Assembly (NCBI GenBank): GCA_016584305.1
Contig: JACEEZ010020072.1
Span: 152,182 to 216,181 of the forward strand
DNA: 64,000 bases
Reading direction: 5' to 3'
DNA from: Chionoecetes opilio
Lineage: Eukaryota > Arthropoda > Malacostraca > Decapoda > Majidae
Shown: in pieces, positions 1-10,995 of the stretch
Numbering within the stretch: position 1 is the stretch's first letter
How the letters are laid out: each line of letters opens with the position of its first letter
Made by a program: the position numbers and the translations under genes
Notes under the pieces: generated by a model
Databases searched by the model: none
The model's input: the letters and a program-made list of their open reading frames with translations, nothing else
Told to the model about the DNA's origin: nothing

Positions 1-113
1 CCACCACCACACGAGTGAAGCCGATTAGATAGTGTTAATGTAAAGACAGTTAATCTTATAAGAACATTCCAACAAGGCCACCATTACAACCTTTCCTTAG
101 CAATGTATTCCCT

Positions 114-335
114 TACTGTCAACAACACTGTAGTCGCCACTGCACTAATGTCGCCAGGCGTCATATATTACAAATTTTAGCATCACTACAGATTTGTATG
201 TGCCACTGAAGAGGCATGAATAGTAGTTTAGATTATGTATCTATCTTTAGTGGCACATAAATATCTGTAGTGATGCTAAAATTTGTAATATTCGCCTATA
301 AAATTCGCCTGGCGACATTAGTGTTATTGATGGTA
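114..335. mobile_element. Palindromic MITE, copy 1
   Basis: The two halves are inverted copies: the left begins near TACTGTCAACAACACTGTAG and runs through CGCCACTGCACTAATGTCGC; the right ends CTGGCGACATTAGTG...TTGATGGTA. Arms of about 90 bp share TAGCATCACTACAGA and GTGCCACTGAAGA around a short centre. It has TA at both ends and no coding capacity, consistent with a Tc1/mariner-type non-autonomous element; the superfamily is inference. Confidence 0.85.
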
Positions 336-580
336 AGGTTATGTTGGATCCAAGGGAGTTATATTTATCTGTACCTTGGAAATTATCAAACCTTAACAAT
401 TAATCTGTTTAGGCTGACCGAAAACTAGTTAGGGCGAGTATGTTATAGCTTAGGCATGAATATCTATCTATCCTGGTACAGTACATATTAATCAAATGGA
501 AATTGATAATACATACGTGGTTGACTGCATTCAAGTAAAGTGTAATTAATAACTGCAAGTGTTCCCCTACTTACGTAAAT

Positions 581-806
581 TACCGTCAATAACACTATAG
601 TCGCCACTGCACTAATGTCGCCAGGCGAATATTACAAATTTTAGCATCACTACAGACTTTTATGAGCCACTGAAGACATGTACATAATATAAGCTACCGT
701 GCATGCCTCTTTAGTGGCACATACAAATCTGTAGTGATGCTAAAATTTGTAATATATGGCACCTGGCGACATTAGTGCAGTGGCGACTATTGTGTTGTTG
801 AGGGTA
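581..806. mobile_element. Palindromic MITE, copy 2
   Basis: Same family as the element at 114-335: it starts TACCGTCAATAACACTATAG and ends with the inverted GTGTTGTTGAGGGTA. The arms are near full length and the copy is flanked by TA. It is the cleanest terminal match to the consensus of the four full copies here. Confidence 0.87.
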
Positions 807-1399
807 GTGGTTCCTGGGGTTTGTTCGTAACTTGGAATGTATACGTAAGTTCAAAAACATGTTCCTTTGTTTTCTGTCATCTTTCCCCACAAAAATTCCA
901 CTATCCAGTCCTATTTTTCCCAGTGCTTATTGATATTCTAGCCATAATAATTAGGTCACTATTATATCCTTTCTTTACAATGTTATGGCCTCAATTATAA
1001 CAAGTCACTTTTCTCTCCTTTCTTTATATAATGATGACCTAAATTCATCCAGTTGTCTAGACTCGTAATACTTAGATAATAAAAGACTAGGCATCAAAGT
1101 CATGATGGTGGTGGTGACGCTTCTCCCCAAACCTCTCCACACTTGTCAAATGTTGTTATGCAATGCTAGTATTATGCCATAAAACATTGTATCTATCCTA
1201 CAAAGAATAAAAAATATCTCAAAAACGAATACCTAATACCATCTTGGCTTGACTTGCAAAAACGTAAGCAAATAAATATGCTTGCCTTTTACATTCTCAT
1301 TTTTTCTTAAACTCACTCTTGCCTCAGCCCAAAAGACCGGCATGGATTGAAATGCCCCGGCCAAATGTAGGATGTATGAAACCTGGAGAGGATGGATGA
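807..1399. other. AT-rich DNA without recognised features
   Basis: I see no gene, repeat boundary or RNA gene in this stretch. A short GGTGGTGGTG run sits near 1106. Confidence 0.5.
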
Positions 1400-1535
1400 G
1401 AAGGAAATGGTAAGAATAGATGCTGGTAGTGAGAAAACAGAAATAAATGAAGAAATGTAAGTATGACGCCACCAAACGTCTGTAAATCGAAAAGAAACAT
1501 TGCCCTGGCGATTTCTGTGTTATTGACGGTAGGTA
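1400..1535. mobile_element. Fragment of a TGTTATTGACGGTA-ending element
   Basis: It ends with GGCGATTTCTGTGTTATTGACGGTA, the terminus shared with the MITEs nearby. Its inner part (AAATGTAAGTATGACGCCACC, then ACGTCTGTAAAT) matches the inner end of the large palindromic element at about 48.02-48.09 kb. It is a solitary end with no opposing arm. Confidence 0.6.
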
Positions 1536-1732
1536 AATACAAGATGAGATGCCGATAGCACTATGAGCCTTGAAAACCTGCAAACTAGTGACAAAGGACG
1601 ACCCACAGACACAAAAAACCTGCCATTCCAATCAATGACTTCTAGAGAGCTATTACTTCTATGTTATTGTGCCACAGATGCCTACCAACTAATTCTATCA
1701 ATGTTTGTTGCATCGTTAGTACTCTATTAATG

Positions 1733-1802
1733 GGGGTGGGTGGGTGGGTGGGTGGGTGGGTTGGGTGGGTGGGTGGGTGTGGTGGGGGGGTGGGTGGGTG
1801 GT

Positions 1803-1869
<67 letters not shown>

Positions 1870-1877
1870 TGGTGTGT

Positions 1878-1930
<53 letters not shown>
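1733..1930. repeat. (GGGT)n followed by long (GT)n microsatellite
   Basis: About 70 bp of GGGT repeats with four or more closely spaced G-runs (a G-quadruplex-type pattern) leads into about 125 bp of GT with small interruptions. Open frames through it are simple-repeat translations. The GT end abuts a SINE tail at 1931. Confidence 0.97.
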
Positions 1931-1933
<3 letters not shown>

Positions 1934-2216
1934 TCACCTAGTTGTATTTTACCGGGCCTGAGCAACGCTCGTATGGCCCCGTCTCCATAGCCACATTTTT
2001 TCATTCATCCTTAGTTCTTAGTGTTGGCCGAAGCCACCACCCCGGGAGGCGGGTCACAAACCCCCGGCTAACACCCGGTACCCATTCACTGCTTGGGTGG
2101 ACAGGGGCTCGGGTTTTAAGAAGATGTCTGTCTTCGCTCCGCCCGGGGATCGAACCCGGGACTTCTCGGTTGTAAGCCGAGCGTGCTAACCCCTACACTA
2201 TGGAGTTCCCCTAAAG
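1931..2216 (-). mobile_element. tRNA-Val-like SINE
   Basis: On the minus strand the head reads as a tRNA: box A TAGTGTAGGGGTTAGCACG, an anticodon arm CTCGG-CTTACAA-CCGAG and box B GGGTTCGATCC. The loop would give a valine (TAC) anticodon; the other copy, at 31376-31653, has CAC. The body runs to a tail GTAAAATACAACTAGGTGAA followed by (CA)n. The same tail ends the LINE fragment at 29499-29958, so the two probably share retrotransposition machinery. Confidence 0.85.
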
Positions 2217-2996
2217 GTGTGGGTGTGTGTGTGTGTGTCACCACAGCTGTCACTATAACACACCCTCCTCCTCCTCATCCCCATTCCCCCCACCACACAC
2301 CCCTCCCTCCCTCCACATGGCATCAAAGACGGGACCAAGGAAGCTAGAGAACGTGTCTCTATCTTCCTTGCATGGGAATGAAGTGTAAAAGGCATACATA
2401 CACCCAGTTCCTGGAGTGAACAGGTTTTTTTTATCGGGGTGTGTCTACCTGAAAATCCGTGAAAATATACCAGTTTTGACAGCATATTTGTATGTCTTTA
2501 AACCATTGCTGTTGATTTGTATGTGTATTTATGAACGTTCCTTGTATTATTTTATTCTTTATCTATGTTGGTTTCATGCCTGGCTCAATATAAACAGGTA
2601 TGAGACACTTTAATTCAGGTCAGTTATGCATCAAATGAATGGCCCAGCAGACTGGTTAACTCCTGCCGCACGGCGGCGCCACCATCGGCGGATAACAGAA
2701 ATTGCTTTTGGGGGTCCCGAGTGAGGTATCTTGTTGTAGAGGGTCTTTGCTACCACCATCACCACCGGCTCCACTCTGATGCTTCTATGACATGCTGGGG
2801 GGATGAAATATCTGGGAGAAACCACTAGTTGTATTTATAGAAAGGTTTGTATGTAGCAAATTATTACCATTATTATTATTATATCATTCTTTACGTCGTT
2901 AGGGACTGGCCAAGGGTAAAAAATAGATTACAGAAGGACCGCTAGCTGCCAGAGCCTGTAACTTGAATGCTTGTGAGAATAGGAATGCCTGTACTC
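2217..2996. other. Unique-looking DNA, no gene recognised
   Basis: It contains a short (GT)n at about 2221-2238 and a C/T-rich stretch at 2260-2312. Small open frames show no family motif. GCCGCACGGCGGCG near 2663 and an AT-rich run near 2870 are the only compositional landmarks. Confidence 0.5.
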
Positions 2997-3223
2997 TACC
3001 GTCAGTAACACTATAGTCACCACTGCACTAACGTCGCCAGGTGCCATATATTACAAAATTTACCATCACTACAGACTTGTATGTGCCACTAAAGAGGCAT
3101 GCACAGTAGTTTATATTATGTATGTATCTTCAGTGGCACATACAAGTCTGTAGTGATGCTAATATTTGAAATATATGGCGCCTGGCAACATTAGTGCAGT
3201 GGCGACTAGTGTTGTTGATGGTA
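2997..3223. mobile_element. Palindromic MITE, copy 3
   Basis: It starts TACCGTCAGTAACACTATAG and ends GTGTTGTTGATGGTA, with inverted arms containing CATCACTACAGACTTGTATG. It has TA at both ends. The arms have diverged little, so the copy is probably fairly young. Confidence 0.87.
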
Positions 3224-3563
3224 CAGTAGTGGCAAATATGTTTCTGTTATATAAGAGGAAAAACAATACCCTTCCCCACCATTATGATAACCTGGTTAGT
3301 GAGATTTGCTTGTCTCTTGAGGCATGAAGTAAGAAATTAAGCACAAACATGTAACATAAGGAGGGCATGTGGTACACTTGGAAAAGAAATTTGTACTCCA
3401 AACCAATGTCGTCACGAGACACTCTTAATGTATTAAACACTGGGATTTATGCGATCCATTTACGACAGGGGGATCATAGGAGACTTGGATCCCATATAGA
3501 CAATTTGTATGTGCCAATAGTGAGGTTATTGACTCTACAAATTGCTATCACACCACAATGTTC

Positions 3564-3803
3564 TACCGTCAATAACACTATAGTCGCCACTGCACTAATG
3601 TCGCCAAGTGCCATATATTACCCATTTTAGCATCACTACAGACTTGTATGTGCCACTAAAGAAGCATGCACAGTAGTTTATTATTATGTACCTGTCTTCA
3701 AGGGCACATACAAGTCTGTAGTGATGCTAAAATTCGTAATATTTGTCTGTGAAATTCACCTGGCTACATTAGTGCAGTGGCGACTATAGTGTTATTGACG
3801 GTC
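3564..3803. mobile_element. Palindromic MITE, copy 4
   Basis: It starts TACCGTCAATAACACTATAG and ends GTGTTATTGACGGTC. It is slightly longer than its sister copies because the right arm carries extra bases near 3740-3755, as in copy 1. Confidence 0.87.
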
Positions 3804-4119
3804 AGTCAGAGAGTGGAGTGTCGAGTCGCTACCACTGAGCCACCCGAAAAGGCTTACGATAAAATAATATTGTCTATCAATTTCAGTTTTTCACCAGATT
3901 TTGAGGTTTTTCAGTATGCAGTGTTTGGTGTTACCCTGTTAGCTTGTATAACCACATGTAATTGAGGCATACATATCTTGCTCTATATAGTAATCTCCCG
4001 TTTCTTCGTCGTTCTAATATCCGTCATGCGACGTTATTCGGTGCCAGCAATTCAGCTGTATTAAAACACTATCCGTCCATGTGATGCATTATCCGACAAA
4101 AATTCTCCAGAATTCTGGA

Positions 4120-4365
4120 GATTCTCCAGAAGTTGGACAAAGGCTGGACCATTCATCGCTGCTGAATGATAAGCTGCGCCGCCTGGTTGAGTCAGAAGGA
4201 TTATCACTGAACCAGGTGTACAACGCTGACGAAACTGGTCTATACTTTCGGTTTTTACTCAGTAATACCTTGGCCAATGAGAAGGAGAAGTCGGTACAAG
4301 CCGCAAGCTTTCCAAAAGTGTGTCTGCTATGTGTTGTGCCAATGCAACAGGTAGCCATCGCCTGC
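4120..4365 (+). pseudogene. pogo/Tigger-like DDE transposase fragment
   Basis: The plus-strand frame reads SLLNDKLRRLVESEGLSLNQ then VYNADETGLYFRFL, TLANEKEK and VVPMQQVAIA. YNADETGL carries the first catalytic aspartate of the pogo/Tigger/jerky DDE domain (Asp codon 4228-4230), and the TLA..KEKS stretch follows it in family members. Only about 80 residues remain; the frame then runs into an ATT/ATC simple repeat. There is no second or third catalytic acidic residue, so it is a dead fragment of a cut-and-paste transposase. Confidence 0.75.
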
Positions 4366-4433
4366 CTATTATTATTATTATTATTATTACAATATTATAA
4401 TTATCATTATCATTATTATCATCAATACAGGTA

Positions 4434-5282
4434 TTACCTGTATTTTACGGCTTATAAGACGCTGCATCTTGGAAGACGCACCCTGATTTTTTAAAGAAAT
4501 TTCTAAGAAAAAAAAAAAAAAAAAAATATTCTAGTAAATTCTAGATTTTTTACCTACATATCGTTTTGATGAATTCGCCATGGGTGATAACTTCCAGGAT
4601 TGAAAAGAGCTTGTGACACATGTGACAGCCTGGTGGTAAATGATGCATCAATACTAGCAGACGATTAATCAACACTAGCAGACATTGCAGAAAAAACCTC
4701 AAAGAAAAAAAATATAAAGACTGATTTTTTACCGGTAGGTGGTGGTAAAATCTACCAATTTTCTCAGTAGGCGCTAGCGGTGGTCCGAAGTGTCTTTCTG
4801 CTGCCCTGTTCCCATGTTATTTGGCATACCGTACAACTTTTAGCTTGTATGCGATAGTATAAGTAAATCGTTTTGATGAATTCGCCATGGGTGATAGTTC
4901 TCTGGACTGAAAAAAGCTTGTGAAACGTGTGATAGCCAGACGATAGGTGGCATTGTTGACGCCAATCTGCCGAGGTGGAAATTGGCGCGGAACGGCTACC
5001 GCCAGTCCTGGTGGCAGACTCATATAGAGTCTTACCTTGTGATACGTGGGACAGCCTGGTGGTAAATGATACATCAACACTAGCAGACGATACATCAACA
5101 CTAGCAGACACGATAGGTGGTGGTGTTGGTGCCAATCTGCCGAAGTGGAAGTTGCCGCGGAACGGCTCCCGCCAGTCTTGGCGGCAATCTCATTCCAACA
5201 TTCGTCTTGGAAGACGCATGAGTATTTTTCAGGGTATTTTTTTGGAAAAAAAGTGCATCTTATAAGTCGTAAAATATGGTAA
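4434..5282. mobile_element. TIR element, pogo/Tigger-like, internally rearranged
   Basis: The left end TTACCTGTATTTTACGGCTT is mirrored at the right end by AAGTCGTAAAATATGGTAA. The match continues through CTTATAAGAYGC and a second inner motif CTTGGAAGACGCA near both ends. Inside are two imperfect direct repeats starting TTTTGATGAATTCGCCATGG (4563 and 4870) and repeated CAACACTAGCAGACGAT blocks. It carries a transposase N-terminal fragment on the minus strand. Confidence 0.7.
4740..4888 (-). pseudogene. Transposase N-terminal (CENP-B-type HTH) fragment
   Basis: From ATG at 4888-4886 the minus strand reads MANSSKRFTYTIAYKLKVV, RYAK, a stop, then HGNRAAERHFGP. This is the start of the helix-turn-helix DNA-binding region of Tigger/jerky-like transposases (consensus KLKVVxYAxExGNRAAERxFG). 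One nonsense change (TAA where GAA is expected) breaks it and nothing downstream is kept. The starting ATG context is duplicated at about 4580. Confidence 0.7.
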
Positions 5283-5483
5283 TGTTTTTAATATTGTTAG
5301 TTATACTGTTGTAGCCATTATTATTATTATTATTACTGCTATCATTATTTTCGCTGGTTATTAATGGTTCGTGGGTGCCGGAGGGGCCTAGGGGGTAGTG
5401 ATGCATTATCCAGCTCTCGACGTAATTCGGCAAGGCCTTGGCTGCTATGCGCCGGATAAACAGGAGATTACTGTACATATGAA

Positions 5484-5660
5484 AATAAGAACATAAGAAA
5501 ATAAGAAAGCTACAAGAGGCCGTGAGACTTACACATGGTAGTTCCTGTTACTTAACACTACCTACATCCACCTTTCATCCCCATCCATAACACTGTCTAG
5601 CCTCCCTTTGAAACTCCCTATTGACTCCGCACTAACTACCTGACGACTGAGTCCAGTATA
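5484..5660 (-). mobile_element. CR1-like LINE 3' tail
   Basis: A member of the most abundant repeat in the window. On the minus strand it reads towards a 3' end ...GGAACTACCATGTGTAAG...TTGTAGCTTTCTTATTTTC, then (TTATGTTC)-type repeats. It contains the AACACTACCTACATCC and CATCCCCATCCAT blocks and part of the ORF2 C-terminus seen better at 42603-43030. Confidence 0.8.
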
Positions 5661-6296
5661 CATAATGACACTTGACAATGGCCACAAAGCATGAACACTG
5701 ACAGGTACACTTTTTCCTTAGCCTTTAACACTTCTCCACACTTACACCACGCCCCACACATACTTATAATAACACCAGCACTGAAAGACAGGGAAGGACC
5801 CACACTTATCACCCTACACACCAAGGTTAGATACCAAAGATTTCAGACAATTATACAGAAAGTCAAGCTGTCTTGTTTACTCAATGCTATAAATTCTCTG
5901 TATATATTTTTTTCTCCTCATATGTAACAGATGTAAAAAAAGTCACCTCAAAGAAAATCACTCGTCATTTTGTATGGTGAGGTTAAAGAGGTGTCGGCTA
6001 TTACCTCAGCAATGTTATGCAAGTTGAAGTCTTACTGCCAAATAGCAAAGGGTTCATTATCATCATAAAACGGAGGCATAATAATGTTGAAGAAGGATTT
6101 CCACTTCACTGAGCTATGGGGTTAAATTTTGTCTCTCAGGGGCTCTGACTAATTGCATCCTAGGAAGACAATATGAGGCATTAGCTTGACTGACTGTAGA
6201 CTTCATGTGTGGTAGTGTTACACCTTCACAATCCCAGCATCAAGTACATACGTATAGCTTTATGGACTCATGGACTGGCTCACACTTAGTAATATC
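5661..6296. other. No recognised gene
   Basis: Short open frames near 5636-5930 have no family motif. I see no repeat boundaries other than the LINE tails on either side. Confidence 0.5.
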
Positions 6297-6366
6297 ATAA
6301 GAACATAAGAAAATAAGGAAGCTAAAAGAGGCCGCGAGACCTACACATAGTAGTTCCTAGTATATA
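6297..6366 (-). mobile_element. CR1-like LINE 3' tail, short
   Basis: ATAAGAACATAAGAAAATAA followed by GGAAGCTAAAAGAGGCCGCG identifies the extreme 3' end of the same LINE family as 5484-5660, truncated after about 70 bp. Confidence 0.8.
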
Positions 6367-6501
6367 TCTGACACAACACCTTTGGGCTGACAAGTAAGGG
6401 AGGAGGGGAGGGTTTGTGATGCTGCTGCACACACTAGTACAGCCCAATCTCCCGCAGCGCTCCCTCCACTGCCTCATCCTTGAAAGAAAAGTGGGGACAT
6501 T

Positions 6502-7030
6502 AGCCATAGAGGGGAGGGAGCCACCAGCATGCCTGACCAAGGGTACACCAACACACATGAACGCCAGGGAGTCTGCTTATCTATTTCCCTACACTCCAGG
6601 CCATCTCTTCTATCTCTTACAATAATAACTTAAGCCATAGAGGGGAGGGAGCCACCAGCATGCCTGACCAAGGGTACGCCAACACACATGAGCGCTGGGG
6701 ACTCTGCTTCTCTATTTCCCTACACTCCAGGCCATCTCTACTATCTCTTACAATAATAACTTAAGCCATAGAGGGGAGGGAGCCACCAGCATGCCTGACC
6801 AAGGGTACACCAACACACATGAACGCCAGGGACTCTGCTTCTCTATTTCCCTACACTCCAGGCCATCTCTTCTATCTCTTACAATAATAACTTAAGCCAT
6901 AGAGGGGAGGGAGCCACCAGCATGCCTGACCAAGGGTACGCCAACACACATGAACGATGGGGACTCTGCTTCTCTACTGTCTCATATTCACTACACTCCA
7001 GGCCATCTCTACTATATCTTACAATAATAA
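6502..7030. repeat. 131-bp tandem repeat, four copies
   Basis: Units begin AGCCATAGAGGGGAGGGAGC at 6502, 6633, 6764 and 6895, an exact 131-bp period. They end with CTTACAATAATAACTTA. Sequence identity is high; the last copy carries an insertion near 6975. A small open frame over the first unit is incidental. Confidence 0.95.
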
Positions 7031-7589
7031 CTTAAGTTTCTACTCAAAAGGGATAATTATAAGAAACTAAGCACTGTATAGTTGCCTCAGGTTCTTCCTT
7101 TGCACTCTGTAACTAAGTAACAAAGTAATGACATTCACAATGCATGTTATCGTATCATGCTATGTCTTTCCTGAATCTCTTAAGTTCTTACATCCAGATA
7201 TTGATGTGATTCGTAATACAGTGACATTTATTGGTATACGTATCATGCATTAATAAGCCTGCATGACTCTTAAAAGGCTTAAAGCTCGGCAGAATTCAAG
7301 ATTATATAATGAATTAATCTCAGCTCACCTCCGACAGGCGTGTTAGTCTTTTCATTTACTATGTACAACGTTCTCATTACAAGACTCACCACACACACAC
7401 ACATACACACACACAAAGAAACACCCTGAGGCAGCTTCCACATTGATGGCTCTGCTCTTGTACAGTTACATATGACATTAAGTAGCCTCTTTATTACAAT
7501 ACTTTAATGGGAGCAAGAGGATGACTAACCTAATCTAACCTGTGTTCTTAATAACCCAAACACCATATATTTCATTCAGGTTTTGGAAT
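7031..7589. other. AT-rich DNA with a CA microsatellite
   Basis: Contains (CA)n at 7390-7417. No gene recognised. Confidence 0.5.
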
Positions 7590-8041
7590 GAGCTATAGAA
7601 AATTTACGTTCAACATACCCAGAAGCCCCGCCCCCTGCCTTTCCCCCCTTTTCTACGTGGCAGCTGATTCGTGCACTCATCGTATCATCACTGCCAATCA
7701 CAATATCCTCACTACTTAACAGTGCACGGCCACTGGGCAGAGCAATCTTCAGTACATTAAGATTCACCAGTACACTCCCCACCAATAATACCAGTGTAGC
7801 ACATTTCTTTTGTAGTGAAGAAAACATGCGCACTACACACACTCCTGTTGGCCTATATTTACACTACACTCTCTGTAGTGAAGATTGCTCTGCCCAGTGG
7901 TCACGCACTGTTAAGTAGTGAGGATATTGTGATTGGTAGTGGTGATACGATGAGTGCACCAATCAGCTGTCACGTAGAAAAGGGGGAAAAGGCAGGGGGC
8001 GTGGCTTCTGGGTATGTTGAACGTAAACTTTCTATAGTCAG
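7590..8041. repeat. Large palindrome (arms about 165 bp, spacer about 110 bp)
   Basis: The left arm at 7590-7757 is the inverse of 7872-8041, sharing AAGATTGCTCTGCCCAGTGG, GGATATTGTGATTGG and CAGGGGGCGTGG. Both arms show the same open frame (KIALPSG, LLSSEDIVIGS, SCHVEKG), one on each strand. The differences between arms are mostly amino-acid changing, so it behaves as a foldback element, not as a coding duplicate. Confidence 0.85.
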
Positions 8042-8855
8042 GCCGCTGCAAGACTGTCTATCTGTACCGTGACAAGGCTGGCTGGTAGCTGGGGATCACA
8101 GGCTCATGCTCAGCAGTAATCAAACAATCTTCTCAAACACGGTGAGCATGCAGTTAGACTACAGCTATAGTCTACTTTTTTTAACGAGGCAAAAATTCCA
8201 TTCTATCTTAAGGTCTCATGCTTAAAATTATGCCTATGTTTACCTGATAATATGGTTAACTATGGTCAAATAAATTTGAAATTTAAAAGAAGTGTAGTAT
8301 TCCCTTCTCTTGGCATCAAATATCAGTCAGTAAGCAGCAAGGGGGCAGGATTATTCACCTCGTTATAAAAAAACAGAGTATAGGATTAATGGGGCACTTG
8401 CTAAGGATCAGCGAAATGAGAAGGATTGAGGTCTGGGTTTCATGCATGTATTTCAAACATCTTTACATGGTGACAAACTGATGCGATGCGATACACTAAA
8501 TAAAATATAAGTTTTCATTGAAAGACATCATATTTACTTGGGTAAAAGTGTTTTATTTAGTGCTGGTATGACTGTATGTATGTATCAAGATTATATGCTT
8601 CATCTTCCTTCCTCTCCAGATAATGAAGTCAAGGGTTAAGACAAGGCAACATGCCACTATTGGGCTGATCACCCTGTACAAAAATAACTTTTTTCAGAAA
8701 CGGAAAATTCTTTACGAACGGATTTTTTTTTTTTTTTTAGAAATCACCTTTATGCAATGGAAATATTTGATTTTATTTTTCACTTGTGCCATTGTGATTT
8801 TTAATAAAAATTTGAATAATAATAGAAACAATATTTGAGGGGTTTTTATGTAATT
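8042..8855. other. AT-rich DNA, no gene recognised
   Basis: Only short open frames without recognisable motifs and poly-T runs (8722-8737). Confidence 0.5.
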
Positions 8856-8870
8856 TTTTTTTTTTTTTTT

Positions 8871-8907
<37 letters not shown>

Positions 8908-8908
8908 A
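8856..8908. repeat. Poly-T then (TC)n microsatellite
   Basis: About 16 T followed by about 36 bp of TC repeats with a short interruption. Confidence 0.97.
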
Positions 8909-8997
8909 CACTGGTAAACGACATGTAGATGAAACAAAATTATCTTAGATCAGATCCCGTATGTTATTAAATGAACAAAACAAGAACAAATAAAAAG

Positions 8998-9305
8998 TGG
9001 CTTGGTGGTGTAGTTGTTAGTGTGTTTTCCACTACCAAAAAATCAAGGGCTTGAATCTCTGGACAGAGAGAAAATTTAGGCTTGTTTTAGTACAAGGTGT
9101 AACATCTATTCACCTAATAAGAGAATGAGTATGGGTGAAAGTCAAGGAGTTGTGACCTCACTGTTCAGTAAGAAGACACCACAAATTTAAATGATAAACG
9201 CAGACAATAGAATCGGAAGCGTATCAACGACCGTCTAACCTCATAAGACATTATGGGAAAATCTGACCGTTAAACAGAAAGAGGATGATGATGATGATTG
9301 TGATG
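8998..9305 (+). mobile_element. tRNA-derived SINE with (GAT)n tail
   Basis: The head GGTGGTGTAGTTGTTAGTG matches box A and GGGCTTGAATCTC matches box B, spaced as in a tRNA. The 3' part (GAAGCGTATCAACGACCGTC, AAACAGAAAGAGG) ends in a GATGATGATG tail and recurs at 36735-36815. Confidence 0.75.
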
Positions 9306-9347
9306 AGAAGGTCACCAACCCTGCCCTCATGTGTACGTGTGTGCACG

Positions 9348-9560
9348 TGTGTTAGTCACTCATGGTCTTGATCACTTGTTAGACTCACGATTGCCATTTA
9401 TTACCCTCCTGGAAAGAGCTTAGTGGTCATCGACGGATCCATTGGTAAGGCTGACTCCTCACACCCCCTCCCCTTGTTCAGGAGAGAAAGAAATTGTCCA
9501 CTAGTCAATGAGAAACCCTTTAGACTTGAGCAAGCTCACAAGGGAGCCCACATCAATAAT
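9348..9560. mobile_element. Diverged SINE fragment related to 30311-30592
   Basis: It begins GTCACTCATGGTCTTGATCA after a GT-rich stretch, as the element near 30320 begins TTCACTCATGGTCTTGTCCA. The similarity fades after about 130 bp, so this is a partial and old copy. Confidence 0.5.
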
Positions 9561-10327
9561 GCTAACATGTTAAATCACCAATCATGAGGTTGGTCAATTT
9601 TGCGGAGTTTCTATTCTCAATATTGTCTCATAATCCATGGGTCCCAAAGCCTCCCTGAATGTGTCATGAGTTGCGAAGTTAATCTTGAAATTAGTGGCAT
9701 AACTTCATGAGGTTGTGAAGGCCTGGTATGGCTCAGTTAATACCCTTATGTTACTATGAATTACCTCAGGCATCACAAGGACTAATAGGTAACTAACCAG
9801 TTATCTTATTGAAACCACTGCAGTCCAATAAAGTCAACAATTCCATCCCGGATACTTCACAAAGATAAGCCTGACACAGCACTCCCCACTTTTGAGTCAA
9901 ACACACAACAGGCAATAAACTCCTTACCATCATTCTTAAGGGATTCTGGCATGTCATTTGAATTGTCTTGTTGGTTAGATATCATTCTGCTGGGATGTAG
10001 TTTATCTAAGTAATGACGATAAAATTATATGTACACAGTGTAATGCATTAAAACACCAGAACCGCTTAGCCAAGTGTGTATACCTTATTGGGTCAGTGGT
10101 CAAACGTGCCCGTGTTTGAATTTAAGTGCAACATTTGGAGATGATGCGGGTTCAATTCCCCACCCAAGACATTAAGAGAAGGGAATGATTTATTTCCAAA
10201 AGTGATTACCATCCTGTATCCGAGAATCTGGAAGGATTCTGCTGACGGGATTTCAATAGGGATAATTATGAGCCCAGGGCAGTGTATCGCTCTGTCGGTC
10301 TTACAGGAATACGCCTATGGATCAGTA
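9561..10327. other. Mostly unrecognised DNA with a weak tRNA-like box B
   Basis: GCGGGTTCAATTCCCC near 10147 resembles a B box, so a decayed SINE may lie around 10050-10190; I cannot define its ends. No gene recognised. Confidence 0.4.
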
Positions 10328-10995
10328 CAGGGAGGTCCCGTTATACGAGCATTCGATATACGAGAATCCGATGTTATGAGATGTGTAAATTAGGGTCTAT
10401 TTTCAATATACGAGATCAAAAATCCAATGCTACGACATTCAAACTGGGGTGAGTAAAATTACCAAGTTATTTACTAAAATAAATTACAAGTAATTTACTA
10501 AAGTAAATTACAAGTTATTTACTAAAATTGTAAAGTCATTTACTGACTATATGATTTTACCTAAGGTTGTACGATAATCAATCTGCAAATATGATCATTC
10601 TGGTGGCTCGGTACGACAATGTGGCCTACAAAAATTCACATCCCTGTTGGCAACACTGCAGGCGGACAACAACACGCGCTTGCCAACCTATCTCGAGCCT
10701 TGTTTTAGCGTGAACATACGTCAAAATGTACGACGAAGTCATAGACGAGGTGAGTGAGAGGTGCAGGAAGATGTGCCGCGTGTGTGTGGGTGTGTGGGGA
10801 GGGCGGGGAGGGTGTGAGAGGTGGAAATAGCCAGCTCTCGTGTGTATCAGTTGGGGAAAACGTGAGGAAAAGTGAACGATGGACTGAACGATGTACAATG
10901 ATTCAGATGCGCAGAGACGAGTTTGTGGGCAGTGGAAGAGGTCTGCGCACCCCTCCCTTGTCCCTTACCTACCCTACCCTCTCGAGTCTAGTGTA

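Noticed and set aside
1642..2004. His/Thr and Val/Cys repeat frames around 1.7-1.9 kb, and similar ones at 29406 and 48925
   Set aside because: Translations of (GT)n and (GGGT)n microsatellites.
2120..2216. tRNA gene for valine
   Set aside because: The cloverleaf is partial, the acceptor stem does not close, and it continues into a SINE body; a second copy at 31.6 kb has the same body. SINE, not tRNA gene. The same reasoning applies to 11141, 18773, 30560, 38840 and 46340.
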